Shown: piece after piece, positions 18,401 through 26,795 of the stretch
How the letters are laid out: every line of letters begins with the position of its first letter
How positions within the stretch are numbered: position 1 is the first letter of the stretch
Assembly (NCBI GenBank): GCA_964609675.1
Contig: CAZSRX010000029.1
Span: 1 to 57,941, forward strand
Source of the DNA: CAZSRX01 sp964609675 [NCBI: uncultured Bacteroidota bacterium]
GTDB lineage: Bacteria; CLD3; SB21
Length of the DNA stretch: 57,941 bases
Direction: 5' to 3'
The notes under the pieces: model-generated
The model's database searches: none
The model's input: the letters and a program-made list of their open reading frames with translations, nothing else
Told to the model about the DNA's origin: nothing
Translations under genes and position numbers: made by a program

Positions 18401-18527
18401 TAAGATTTATGAACTGAAAAACGATAGCCGTAACTACGTGATGCTTGCGGAACTGAACATCCGGCCGCGGACCTCGTATCTTGCGAAACTGAGAAATCCC
18501 AATCCGGATTTGGAGAAAAAAGTCTAA
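15405..18527 (+). CDS. actB: Alternative complex III subunit B (molybdopterin oxidoreductase-like plus iron-sulfur domain)
   Basis: 1040 residues, the usual size. Near residue 42 a twin-arginine motif (SRRDFLSLMG) and a hydrophobic stretch mark Tat export. The first two thirds resemble molybdopterin oxidoreductases; in this family the cofactor itself is absent. The last third is a ferredoxin-like domain with four cysteine groups: CIGCNACMIAC, CHHCENAPCEQVC, CVGTRYCSNNC and CTYC...CAQSC, as expected for several [4Fe-4S]/[3Fe-4S] clusters. With ActA and ActC it forms the quinol:electron-acceptor oxidoreductase of the inner membrane. It is spaced 15 bases from actA and 43 from actC. Confidence 0.95.
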   Translation: MKSENQSYWRSLSHLHQTDEYKNFARDEFPEPIEKTSHPLSRRDFLSLMGASMALAGLASCRRPVEKILPYVIQPENIVPGIANRYATAMPFLTGAYPMLVETHEGRPTKIEGHPKHPATLGGSHVYMQAAILGLYDPDRSKFVLHKNEKKTWNDFVKTWEGWQKTIKEQNGRGLAVLSEPFLSPTLFRLKQSFIKEYPEAVWATFDPVSDENIIKGLEIAFGGASAETGPEKIQTGARSVYFPKYEWDKAHVILSLDADFLYSETHSIEAARGFAERRHLHSEKHSICRLYAAESTVTLTGAMADHRMRLRSGQIVSFLGALIQELQSQGLAINLNAESSPDFDAGWIKGLAKDLLRVKGKSIVIAGRQQPAYVHAMVAALNDALGNAGQTVHYYMLKDASVSNLESMMRLTGDIQNDRIHTLIVLGGNPAYNAPSDLKFHELLNKSKHTVHLGGYADETAALAEWHIPCSHFMEQWGDVRMADGTVSVIQPLIEPLYETKSNVEFLNLLVTGKESRGYDIVRDTWTERIGGIGFEKTWRQILHDGFLENSAGQPSDVKVSLNSVSDYLKTVTLSADTVDIKNMEIVFRPSATVFDGRFANNGWLQELPDPVTKITWDNAALISYKTAQALGLGNNLKDGKSRPPLVRLQYKGRELVMPVWVLPGQADFSVTVALGYGRRAAGRVGNSVGFDAYSLRTSAALYYDNGLTITPTNKNYLIANVQDHGGLDEETLVKKTIDKRVPVLIREATVSEYLRHPDFAKEANVQPNILPLLGKDGKPLSAYHSPLDVTKGYQWGVAIDLNRCIGCNACMIACQSENNIPVVGKEHVANGREMHWLRLDRYFSGSVEDPQIVFQPVACHHCENAPCEQVCPVAATVHDREGLNVMVYNRCVGTRYCSNNCPYKVRRFNFLDYNGGGSGFLQAEVPEILKMSRNPDVSVRMRGVMEKCTYCVQRINEAKFLAKKEGRSVNDGEILPACAQSCPAKAIVFGNINDPNSKIYELKNDSRNYVMLAELNIRPRTSYLAKLRNPNPDLEKKV

Positions 18528-18570
18528 CACAGGGTAAAGAATCCATAACATTAACATATCAGGAATTTTT

Positions 18571-19959
18571 GTGGAAGCAGTGAAAGAAACGATGCATGAA
18601 CACGGGCACGGCGACCCGCCGCTGGTTGAAGGACCGGCGACCTTCGGTTCCATCACACGGGACATCAGCATTATTACGGAGCGCAAACCGCCGGTATTAT
18701 GGTATTACGCGTTCGGCGGGGCGCTGATTTTCTTAATGACTTTTTTTGTTTCCGTCGGTTTTCTGCTGTGGGAAGGCACCGGCATCTGGGGTATCAATGT
18801 GCCGGTTTCGTGGGGCCTCGCGATTGTGAACTTCGTGTGGTGGGTTGGTATCGGGCATGCGGGGACGCTGATCTCGGCCGTTTTATTTCTGCTGAGACAG
18901 CGATGGCGAACGTCTATCAACCGCTTCTCCGAGGCGATGACGATATTCGCGGTCATCTGCGCGTTGGTGTTTCCCGGAATCCATGTCGGGCGGATATGGG
19001 TGGCGTACTGGTTCGCGCCGGTGCCCAACCAGATGTCCATGTGGCCGAACTTCCGCAGTCCGCTGCTATGGGACTTCTTCGCGGTGGGCACGTACTTCAC
19101 GGTATCGCTGATGTTCTGGTATGTGGGATTGATTCCTGACTTGGCCACATTGCGCGACCGCGCAAAGACCCGCACGCGCCAGCTCATATTCGGCATACTC
19201 GCGCTGGGATGGCGCGGCGGCAACCGCCAATGGAAGCATTACGAACTGGCGTATCTGATTCTGGCCGGATTGTCCACGCCGCTGGTATTATCCGTACACA
19301 GCATTGTAAGTACCGACTTTGCGACGAGTTTATTGCCCGGCTGGCACACGACCATATTTCCGCCCTACTTCGTGGCCGGCGCGATTTTTTCCGGCTTCGC
19401 GATGGTCATGACGCTGACCATTATCGCCCGCAAGATATTCAACCTCGGGCATATTATCACCATGTATCACATGGAGAACATGGCCAAAGTATTACTCGTA
19501 ACCGGACTCATGGTGGGGTATGCGTACAGCTGCGAGTTCTTCATCGCGTGGTACAGCGGCAATGATTACGAGGCCTTCGCGTTCATCAATCGCGCGTTCG
19601 GGCCGTTCTGGTGGGCGTACTGGAGCATGATCTTCTGCAACGTCGTGGTGCCCCAATTGTTCTGGTCGAAAAAGATGCGCACCAGTATCCCCGTTTTGTT
19701 CGTCGCGTCGATACTGATCAATATCGGGATGTGGTTCGAGCGGTTCGTCATTATAGTCACGCTGTCGCGCGATTTCCTGCCGTCCAGCTGGGATTATTAC
19801 TCCCCAACGGTTTGGGACTGGCTCACCTATTTGGGTACCTTCGGCGTATTCTTTACGTTCTTCCTGCTGTTCCTCCGCTTTTTACCGATGATCTCGATGG
19901 CCGAAGTCAAAGGCGTGCTCCCGCAGGCCAATCCGCATCACGGGAACGGGAAGCATTAG
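18571..19959 (+). CDS. actC: NrfD-like quinol-binding membrane subunit, alternative complex III subunit C
   Basis: 462 residues; the GTG at 18571 is preceded by AGGAA. About ten hydrophobic segments give an NrfD/PsrC-type integral membrane protein, expected to bind menaquinol. The stretches [19 protein letters not shown] and [16 protein letters not shown] are typical of ActC. It is the last gene of this short operon: the usual actD, actE, actF and cytochrome oxidase genes do not follow; instead a hairpin and a convergent TonB receptor gene come next. Either those genes are elsewhere in the genome or this organism uses a reduced three-subunit complex. Confidence 0.93.
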   Translation: MEAVKETMHEHGHGDPPLVEGPATFGSITRDISIITERKPPVLWYYAFGGALIFLMTFFVSVGFLLWEGTGIWGINVPVSWGLAIVNFVWWVGIGHAGTLISAVLFLLRQRWRTSINRFSEAMTIFAVICALVFPGIHVGRIWVAYWFAPVPNQMSMWPNFRSPLLWDFFAVGTYFTVSLMFWYVGLIPDLATLRDRAKTRTRQLIFGILALGWRGGNRQWKHYELAYLILAGLSTPLVLSVHSIVSTDFATSLLPGWHTTIFPPYFVAGAIFSGFAMVMTLTIIARKIFNLGHIITMYHMENMAKVLLVTGLMVGYAYSCEFFIAWYSGNDYEAFAFINRAFGPFWWAYWSMIFCNVVVPQLFWSKKMRTSIPVLFVASILINIGMWFERFVIIVTLSRDFLPSSWDYYSPTVWDWLTYLGTFGVFFTFFLLFLRFLPMISMAEVKGVLPQANPHHGNGKH

Positions 19960-19973
19960 GTTTTAAGAAATTG

Positions 19974-20007
19974 TAAAGCCCTTTCGATTAACATAACGCG
20001 GGCTTTA
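19974..20007 (+). terminator. Hairpin between convergent genes
   Basis: TAAAGCCC / GGGCTTTA stem of 8 bp with an 18-nt loop between actC and the TonB receptor gene. The symmetric A/T ends would let it work in both directions, though the T-run is short. Confidence 0.55.
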
Positions 20008-20038
20008 TTGATAATAGAGAGGTATATACTGAAAGCGT

Positions 20039-22375
20039 TTAAAACTCAATCTTATAACTGATATTGGGAATCATCGTCATTTCCTGTTCTTTATCGATAG
20101 CATGATTTCGGTAATTGTACCGGTACCCGTAAAATTCCTTCGCGCCAAGCGCATTGATGACCTGCAGGGCAATCACGCTGGAATAACGGGGCCTATTGAT
20201 ACGGTAATGAACCGTGAAATCCATATATACAATGGCCGGTTTTTGTTTTGCAAATGCCCGGGCCTCATCGTAAAATACCTCTTTTTCTTCCAGTGATAAC
20301 GGTTCATTTACGGGACTGATGCGGTCGCCGCCCAGGTAACTGATTTTACCGTTGAGCCCGAGAATATTATTTTTACGCACGTTCCATTCCTTACCGGCCA
20401 ACAGGTTGGCCACGATTTGTTTGTTATATCGTGTGTTCCGCCACACGCCGTCGCCGCCTTTGTAGCGGGACTGAAACGCGGACGTGGTGAATAAGAAGTA
20501 AAATCCGTTATTTAAAAACCGTTCCACCGTGATATCCAGTCCGATATTCCTACCGGCGCCTTTGTTAACAAACGCGTCGTTGATAAACCAGTCCTGCTGC
20601 AGATTGATCATGGAATAGGAACTATCGCTGATGACAGGCACATCATACAGCCATTGGTAATACGTTTCGATCTTCAGCCGCGCATCGCTTCCCAGCGAAC
20701 GGTCATAACCAAACACCAAATGATGCGCCCGCGTAAAATCAAGATTCCTGTTAGGCGTGATAGCACCTGACGGGGAAGCCTGGCGGGCGAAGTAAATATG
20801 CAGGATTTCCAGCTGGCTGTGATTGCCGTATCCGACGCTCAGCGACTGGCCGGGCAGGAAGTTCCATTTGAGGCTGACCCGCGGTTCGACCGTATGATTT
20901 TTGTTTAACGTGAAATATTGTGAATGCATGCCGCCGTTAATCAGCCAGCGATCGGTGATCTCCCACCTGAACTGCGCGAAGAACTGCATCAGGTGGCTGG
21001 TTCCGGACTGGTTCACGTAAGTGGTCAGCGGGTAGCCGATGGAGTCCGCGCTTTGAATGAGCACATCATAATTCATGCGGTTAGCTATAAATCCGGACTG
21101 TACGGTCCAGCGCGGACTGAATTTGTAATGGTAGACCGAAGACAGCGTATATTTCCATTGGTCATTCCGGATGTGCTCTCCGGGGAGCGGCTCGCCGGGA
21201 ACCGCGTATTTATGTACATACCAGGCCAGTCCGTTGCCGGAAGCCGATAAAGTGGCATTCAGGAAGGAATGGGTTCCGAAAGCGATGCGATGCGTCAGCC
21301 CCAGTGCGCCGAAGTAGGTTTTATTTCGGTTGCTTTCACGGTCCTGATCGTATATCCAGTTGGCGGTATCCGTCTCGGCTTTCTGGCGGCCGCGGTCGGT
21401 GGAGCCGATTCCCCAGAGGCTGAGCGTGCCGATCGGCAGATTCGGAAAATTCAATTTAAACGACAGGTCCTGATAGCGTATGCCGCCGGCATCCTCGGGC
21501 AAAACGGGCGCGAGCAAGGCAAGCGTGGAATACCGGTAGTTGAATAAATACGACGCGGAATGGCCCTTGACAAACGGCCCTTCGGCGGCGAAGTCCAGTC
21601 CGATACCGCCGGCCTGTATGGTGTACTCGCGCTTTTCCTCATTCCCGGTGCGCATTTTAATATCGAAGACACCGCTCAGCGCGTTGCCGTATTCCGCAGT
21701 AAAAGCGCCGGTAAAGAAATCGGAGTTAGCGAGCATCTGGCTGCTCAGAGCCGTGATGCCGCCGCCGCCGAACGTGGTGATATTGGCGAAATGATTCGGA
21801 TTGGAAATTTCCACGCCCTCCAGCCGCCACAAAAGCCCTTTGGGCGCGTTCCCGCGGACCACGATGCCGTTGTTCTGCAGGCTGGACGCCACACCGGCGA
21901 ACACACTGGCCAGACGCGACGGATCGTCGAATCCGCCCGCGTAACGGCTGGCTTCCTCCACGCTCAACTGACGCGCGCTGACGATGCTCATGGCGTTCAG
22001 CGGCCGGGTCTTATTTTCAGAGGCCTCGATTACAATCTCTTCCATCGGTACGGCGGATTCCCTGAGTTCCACGTTCAGCACCACTTCTTTGCCGCTGGTC
22101 ACGAGAACTTCCCGCAGTACAAAAGTTTCGTAACCCATGTACGTAAACTGAAGGTTATATCGTCCCAGAGGTACCTTCTCAATTTTAAATTGTCCGGACG
22201 CGTTGGTTATCGCGCCCTTAAGCGGATCACTATTCAGGATGATGATATGCACATACGGTAACGGCGTTTTACTGTCTTTATCGACCACCGTTCCTTTTAC
22301 CGTTTGCACCAAACCATTAGCGTTAACAACCGCATTAATAATTAACATCATTATAAACAGCGTTAAAAATCGCAT
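20039..22375 (-). CDS. TonB-dependent outer-membrane receptor with carboxypeptidase-regulatory-like domain
   Basis: 778 residues with a signal peptide. Residues about 25-110 form a CarboxypepD_reg-like beta-sandwich (VKGTVVDKDSKTPLPYVHII ... GYETFVLREV), as in Bacteroidota receptors. Then follow the plug (GIVVRGNAPKGLLWRLEGVE, ITALSSQML) and a long C-terminal beta-barrel ending in an aromatic residue (SYKIEF). Such receptors import siderophores, cobalamin or glycans with energy from TonB-ExbBD. The ligand is unknown: there is no SusD-like partner or iron-uptake gene next to it. A good ribosome-binding site (AAGGAAAACT) precedes the ATG, and a perfect inverted repeat lies 64 bases upstream. 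Confidence 0.92.
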   Translation of the reverse strand: MRFLTLFIMMLIINAVVNANGLVQTVKGTVVDKDSKTPLPYVHIIILNSDPLKGAITNASGQFKIEKVPLGRYNLQFTYMGYETFVLREVLVTSGKEVVLNVELRESAVPMEEIVIEASENKTRPLNAMSIVSARQLSVEEASRYAGGFDDPSRLASVFAGVASSLQNNGIVVRGNAPKGLLWRLEGVEISNPNHFANITTFGGGGITALSSQMLANSDFFTGAFTAEYGNALSGVFDIKMRTGNEEKREYTIQAGGIGLDFAAEGPFVKGHSASYLFNYRYSTLALLAPVLPEDAGGIRYQDLSFKLNFPNLPIGTLSLWGIGSTDRGRQKAETDTANWIYDQDRESNRNKTYFGALGLTHRIAFGTHSFLNATLSASGNGLAWYVHKYAVPGEPLPGEHIRNDQWKYTLSSVYHYKFSPRWTVQSGFIANRMNYDVLIQSADSIGYPLTTYVNQSGTSHLMQFFAQFRWEITDRWLINGGMHSQYFTLNKNHTVEPRVSLKWNFLPGQSLSVGYGNHSQLEILHIYFARQASPSGAITPNRNLDFTRAHHLVFGYDRSLGSDARLKIETYYQWLYDVPVISDSSYSMINLQQDWFINDAFVNKGAGRNIGLDITVERFLNNGFYFLFTTSAFQSRYKGGDGVWRNTRYNKQIVANLLAGKEWNVRKNNILGLNGKISYLGGDRISPVNEPLSLEEKEVFYDEARAFAKQKPAIVYMDFTVHYRINRPRYSSVIALQVINALGAKEFYGYRYNYRNHAIDKEQEMTMIPNISYKIEF

Positions 22376-22438
22376 AGTTTTCCTTCTTTTTAATGCTATT
22401 AGCTTTTTCCTAATTTACGCCCTGCCGGCTCCCTTTCC

Positions 22439-22458
22439 TATACTGATTATTCAGTATA
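22439..22458. promoter_or_regulatory. Perfect 8-4-8 inverted repeat upstream of the TonB receptor
   Basis: TATACTGA and TCAGTATA separated by TTAT, centred about 73 bases before the receptor start. Size and symmetry suit a dimeric repressor site; the sequence does not closely match a Fur box. Confidence 0.4.
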
Positions 22459-22578
22459 TTCTGAAATCATGCAGATTCTTTAGATTTAACCGATTAAACT
22501 TGAAATAGGGATTTTAGTTTTGTAGCTTTAGACCGTTATACCTAATACAACTCACCATTTTATAGGGAGAACCGTGTT

Positions 22579-23331
22579 ATGTTACACCACATTTTTGACA
22601 TCATCATCCTGAATGGCCGCCCGGCAGCCGGAAAGTCCGAGGTTATTGATTACCTGAAAAAAGTGCCTGTGAATGAACGAATTGAGCGGTTTCATATCGG
22701 CGAATTCGAGGAAATCGACGATTTTCCGATACTTTGGGAGCGGTTTGAGGATGACGATATTTACCAGAAATACGGAAAAGAACGGCTGATATCCCATGAT
22801 CATTTTACCTATGAAGGTAAAACGATGAAAGGATACGTGTTTAAGGAACAATTCTTCTGGAATTTTCTGATCGAAAAACTGAATCTTCTGTATTCGAAAA
22901 AATTAAAAGAAGATAAATATTATCATAACACCAAAACGACCATTATTGAATTTGCCCGCGGCTCGGAACATGGCGGATTCAAGGAAGCATACAATTACCT
23001 CAGTGACGATATTTTAAAGAAAGCCTGTACGTTATATATTAAAGTCAGTTGGGAAGAGTCGCTGCGCAAAAACCGCCGTCGTTTCAATCCCGACAAACCG
23101 GATAGCATTCTGGAACACGGCCTGGAAGACAAGAAACTGGAAATGATGTACAAGGCGTCCGATTGGGAAGAATTTTCTTCCAAGGATCCGCATTACCTGC
23201 ATGTAAAAAATTATAAATTGCCCTATGTCGTATTCCATAACGAGCCGGAAATTACCGATAAACCCGACCTGCTGGGCAAGAAGCTGGATGAACTGTTTAC
23301 GCAGTTGTGGAACATCAAAATGAAAAAATAA
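22579..23331 (+). CDS. P-loop NTPase/kinase-like protein, unknown substrate
   Basis: 250 residues, cytoplasmic. A Walker A motif near the N-terminus (LNGRPAAGKSEVIDYL) follows a hydrophobic strand, the plan of small-molecule kinases. TIIEFARGSEHGGFKEAY in the middle may hold the Walker B acidic residue, and RKNRRRFNPDKPDS resembles an Arg-rich lid. The remainder is charged and matches no kinase family I recognise. It has a strong ribosome-binding site (GGGAGAA) and is followed after 42 bases by an organophosphate-type transporter gene, so the pair may concern a phosphorylated compound; this is inference. Confidence 0.75.
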   Translation: MLHHIFDIIILNGRPAAGKSEVIDYLKKVPVNERIERFHIGEFEEIDDFPILWERFEDDDIYQKYGKERLISHDHFTYEGKTMKGYVFKEQFFWNFLIEKLNLLYSKKLKEDKYYHNTKTTIIEFARGSEHGGFKEAYNYLSDDILKKACTLYIKVSWEESLRKNRRRFNPDKPDSILEHGLEDKKLEMMYKASDWEEFSSKDPHYLHVKNYKLPYVVFHNEPEITDKPDLLGKKLDELFTQLWNIKMKK

Positions 23332-23373
23332 TTACTTAATCCGAATTTCCGCATTCCAAATTAGGAACGTGCT

Positions 23374-24822
23374 ATGATTACTAATCTGCTGATGATTGCA
23401 ATGCTCGTTACCGTGGTTATCGTGTATTTCATGAACAATCCGTTAGGACATGATCGCCGGTACCGATGGCGTTGTTTTTTTAACTGGTTTCCGCTTGGGC
23501 TGACCTATGCGTTTTTGTATATGGGTCGTTATAACCTGACCGTATCCAAAATGGCGCTCGGCGATCTGATGAGCAAAGAGGATTTCGGGGCGATATTCGC
23601 CGCCGGATCGATTACCTATGCCTTTGCGTTTCTCGTAAACGGTCCGTTAACCGACAAGCTGGGCGGCCGTAAAGTAATGCTGATTTCAGCGCTGGGCACC
23701 GCGTTGATGAATTTCCTTATGGGCCTGGAAATATACATGGTCCTGACTCAGGGCTGGAAAATCCAGCTGGGCTGGACGTTTTCGATCTTGTATTCGCTCA
23801 ACATGTATTTCCAGAGTTTCGGCGCGACATCCATTGTCAAAGTCAACGCCAACTGGTTCCATGTCAAGGAGCGCGGCGTGTTCGGAGGTATTTTTGGCAT
23901 GCTGATCGCGATGGGAATATTTCTCGCGTTTGACTGGGGCGATATTATCACCAAGGCCACGCTGGCGGTAGCGGATCCCAACAGCAATCCGATATCCATC
24001 GCCCTGCGGAGTCTTCTTCTTACGGAAGGCGCCACCGTGAACGGTAGCTGGTGGATTTTTTACATCCCGACCATTGTACTGCTGATATTCTTTATCATCG
24101 ACTATTTCATCGTGCGCGATACGCCTGCGCAGGCCGGCCTGCCCAATATCGAAACGGCCGACGCCAGTTCCGGCGAGGATGACAAGCCGATTCCTACGAT
24201 GGAGTTGTTAAAACGAATTTTAACGAACCGCGTAATAATCATCATCTGCCTGATTCAGGTCTGTTCCGGCGTACTGCGACAGGGTCTGATGCACTGGTTC
24301 CCGATTTACATGGATGAAGTCAATAAAGCAATGGCCGTACCGATAACCTTTTTCAAAGATAACTGGGGCTTCCTGCTCATGATTGCGGGGGTTACGGGTA
24401 GCATGCTGGCCGGGGTGATTTCCGACAAACTGTTTGGTTCCCGCCGCGGGCCGGTGGCGGCCTTACTCTATTTTATCACGCTTCTGGCTTCGATTATCAT
24501 GGTGTTTACAATGGGTAGTTATTATGTTTTAGGCGCCATGGCCGTATTGGGCTCCGTAGCTATTATCGGCGTGCATGGTATGCTGGCGGGAACGGCAACG
24601 ATGGATTTCGGCGGGAAAAAAGCCGCCGGTACCGCCACCGGTATTGTTGACGGCTTCGTGTATCTGGGCACCGGTCTGCAGTCGCTGGCGCTGGGATACA
24701 TCACATCCTGGAACTGGAATTTCTGGCCGGTGTTCCTGATTCCGTTCGGCATCATCGGTTTAGGATTCTCGATTATGATATGGAAAGCCTATCCGCAAGC
24801 CAGAAAAGGCGGCGGGCATTAA
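23374..24822 (+). CDS. MFS transporter of the organophosphate:phosphate antiporter type
   Basis: 482 residues, about twelve transmembrane segments. The early segment GLTYAFLYMGRYNLTVSKMAL matches the GlpT/UhpT/UhpC (OPA) group, in which an arginine after YxxY-like residues binds phosphate, and GPLTDKLGGRKVML is the MFS loop motif. Members exchange sugar-phosphates or glycerol-3-phosphate for inorganic phosphate across the inner membrane. UhpC-like members instead sense. The gene follows a P-loop protein gene and ends at a strong terminator, so the two make one unit. The substrate is not deducible. Confidence 0.88.
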   Translation: MITNLLMIAMLVTVVIVYFMNNPLGHDRRYRWRCFFNWFPLGLTYAFLYMGRYNLTVSKMALGDLMSKEDFGAIFAAGSITYAFAFLVNGPLTDKLGGRKVMLISALGTALMNFLMGLEIYMVLTQGWKIQLGWTFSILYSLNMYFQSFGATSIVKVNANWFHVKERGVFGGIFGMLIAMGIFLAFDWGDIITKATLAVADPNSNPISIALRSLLLTEGATVNGSWWIFYIPTIVLLIFFIIDYFIVRDTPAQAGLPNIETADASSGEDDKPIPTMELLKRILTNRVIIIICLIQVCSGVLRQGLMHWFPIYMDEVNKAMAVPITFFKDNWGFLLMIAGVTGSMLAGVISDKLFGSRRGPVAALLYFITLLASIIMVFTMGSYYVLGAMAVLGSVAIIGVHGMLAGTATMDFGGKKAAGTATGIVDGFVYLGTGLQSLALGYITSWNWNFWPVFLIPFGIIGLGFSIMIWKAYPQARKGGGH

Positions 24823-24848
24823 ACAAACTGATTATTTCTTACCATCAG

Positions 24849-24885
24849 AATCACGCATGCATTTTCTTGCATGCGTGATTTTTTA
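24849..24885 (+). terminator. Strong Rho-independent terminator
   Basis: A perfect 13-bp stem (AATCACGCATGCA / TGCATGCGTGATT), a 6-nt loop and a T-run, 26 bases after the MFS gene. Confidence 0.95.
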
Positions 24886-24996
24886 TTCGAATTATGAAAT
24901 AACATTTTTTTGTTTAAAAAAGGACGAGGTCTTTGGCCGGTTCCGATAACCGTTGCGAACATCACGGTATAACAACGCGATTTTTAAAATGTTGAT

Positions 24997-25025
24997 TTGT
25001 ACTTAATAAAATCGTAGCTTATAGC
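24997..25025 (+). promoter_or_regulatory. Possible promoter of the kinase-VWA operon
   Basis: TTGTAC at 24997-25002, a 17-base spacer and TATAGC at 25020-25025, some 40 bases before the kinase start. The match is moderate. Confidence 0.3.
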
Positions 25026-25067
25026 GTGTACCGGTTTCGTTGAATATTGATTTCCCAATGGGTTTTT

Positions 25068-25823
25068 ATGATAGGAAATTATAAAATCATCAAAATACTG
25101 GGCGAAGGAGGATTCGGAAGAACCTATGTGGCGGAACACGCCATTCTGAAAAAGAAGGTTGTCATTAAACAGTCGCTTTTTCAGGGACCGGACGCCCAGC
25201 GTATTCTCCTTAATGAGGCGAGCCTGCTGTGGGATGTTAATCACTGGGCCTTGCCCACGGTGAAGGATGTTCTGCTGGATGCCGACAGCAATCTGCTGAT
25301 GGTCATGAGTTTCATCGAAGGGCAGGAGTTGTTTGATCACGTTCAGAAGCAGGGCGCGCTGGATGAGGAAACCGTCTGCTGGATTACCCAGCGCATCCTG
25401 AGCGCGCTGTATTATCTGCATTTTTCGGGCATCATCCACCGTGACGTCAAGCCGGCAAACATTATTGTCAATTTCAAAACGCATATCGCCACGCTGGTTG
25501 ATTTCGGCCTTTCAAAGCTCAAGCCCGATGGCAGTCCCGATCCGAGCGGCTACACGCCGTTCTTCGGCGCGCCGGAACAGATTCAGGGCAAAGCGCCGGT
25601 TCCGGAAAGCGACATTTATAGCCTCGGTATGACAATGCTCTATATTCTCGGCGGCGATATTCGCTCCAAATCCCTGCCGCCGGAAACACCCGAACCGTTG
25701 AAAGATTATGTGTACGCCATGGTTCGCGACGACATCCGCCAGCGGCCCAAGGATTGCAAGCAATTGAACGAAGCACTGAGCGCGATTCGGGACCAATTGT
25801 TCCAACGCAAACATTCACGCTAA
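25068..25823 (+). CDS. Ser/Thr protein kinase
   Basis: 251 residues from the ATG at 25068, which starts directly with the kinase fold; a TTG seven codons upstream is less likely. All catalytic elements are present: the Gly-rich loop GEGGFGRTY, Lys34 in VVIKQ, the catalytic loop IIHRDVKPANII with Asp126, the metal-binding DFG with Asp145 and the APE-like motif GAPEQ. It is a compact bacterial Hanks-type kinase made only of the catalytic domain, without a membrane segment or sensor domain, so it is cytoplasmic. It is the first gene of a four-gene operon; the VWA gene starts 10 bases after its stop. It may phosphorylate one of the operon products. Confidence 0.94.
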   Translation: MIGNYKIIKILGEGGFGRTYVAEHAILKKKVVIKQSLFQGPDAQRILLNEASLLWDVNHWALPTVKDVLLDADSNLLMVMSFIEGQELFDHVQKQGALDEETVCWITQRILSALYYLHFSGIIHRDVKPANIIVNFKTHIATLVDFGLSKLKPDGSPDPSGYTPFFGAPEQIQGKAPVPESDIYSLGMTMLYILGGDIRSKSLPPETPEPLKDYVYAMVRDDIRQRPKDCKQLNEALSAIRDQLFQRKHSR

Positions 25824-25833
25824 GGAGTACGTT

Positions 25834-26793
25834 ATGCCCTATTCCTGGGATGATCAGCATGATTTCGACGCCGGCGTCACCAAGGGATATTCCTATCACG
25901 ATGCCCGCAAATCCTATGATGATGTCGCCGTGGCCAAAACCAGCGGCCGGGTGATTTATACCTACAAAAATGATTTTCTGCAAACCGAGGCCCGGTATCC
26001 GATCCTCATTGGCATCGATACCACCGGTTCGATGGAGCAATGGCCGAGAATATTCTTTGACAAACTGCCGCTGCTGTACAAGGAGGCGGTCAAATATTTT
26101 CCCGACTGCGCGATCAGTTTTCAGGCCATTAACGATTATCACGCCGATGGAGCCGATGTCGCGTTGCAACCGGCGCCATTTGGCCAGGGGCCCCAACTGG
26201 ATGAGTTGATCGGCCAGTTATATCCCGTGGGCGGCGGCGGGGGGCAGGCCAAAGAAAGCTATGAAATGTTTGCGCTGTATAATGCCTTCCTGAAAGCGCC
26301 GAAGGCAATCATCAAACCCATCGCAATCATCCTGGGCGATGAAGCCCCGTGGGAGGAAGTACCGCCTGATGTCTCACGGTTCTATAAGATACCTGAATCC
26401 GTGCCGGCAGAGGAAGCATTCCGGCGCCTGCACCAAACCTGCGATGTTTTTCTTATCCGGAAGCCCTATTACGGATTCGGCGAGGCGGACCAACCCATGA
26501 TTGATATCTGGAAAAAAACGGCGCAGATGCCCGAAGAACGCATCCTGAACATCAATGATCCGAAGCGCGTGGTGGACGTCATTCTTGGCGTACTGGGCAT
26601 CCTGACCGGAAAAACCGAATTGTTTGAATCCGAACTTGTCGAGCGGCAGAATCCCGACCAGGTGAATGAAGTGCTAAAATCCCTGCACAGCCTCAAAGTC
26701 AGTTACCATCAACGCACGCAGGTTTCCCAGCATTCGGTAACGCTAACCACCAAAGGAACAGGAAAAACAAGAATATTAGATCAGGATTCGTGA
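25834..26793 (+). CDS. Von Willebrand A-like protein with MIDAS motif
   Basis: 319 residues, no signal peptide. The core fits the VWA Rossmann-like fold: strand YPILIGIDTTGSME carries the metal-ion-dependent adhesion site DxTxS (a variant of DxSxS) starting at Asp62, with a later Gly-rich loop (YPVGGGGGQAKESYE) and strand IAIILGDEAPW supplying the third metal ligand region. The N-terminal 60 residues (DDQHDFDAGVTKGYSYHDAR) and the C-terminal 80 are not assigned. VWA proteins bind partner proteins through a divalent metal, and cytoplasmic ones often work with AAA ATPases or kinases. It lies 10 bases after a kinase gene and abuts the pyruvate-kinase-like gene. Confidence 0.85.
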   Translation: MPYSWDDQHDFDAGVTKGYSYHDARKSYDDVAVAKTSGRVIYTYKNDFLQTEARYPILIGIDTTGSMEQWPRIFFDKLPLLYKEAVKYFPDCAISFQAINDYHADGADVALQPAPFGQGPQLDELIGQLYPVGGGGGQAKESYEMFALYNAFLKAPKAIIKPIAIILGDEAPWEEVPPDVSRFYKIPESVPAEEAFRRLHQTCDVFLIRKPYYGFGEADQPMIDIWKKTAQMPEERILNINDPKRVVDVILGVLGILTGKTELFESELVERQNPDQVNEVLKSLHSLKVSYHQRTQVSQHSVTLTTKGTGKTRILDQDS

Positions 26794-26795
26794 GC

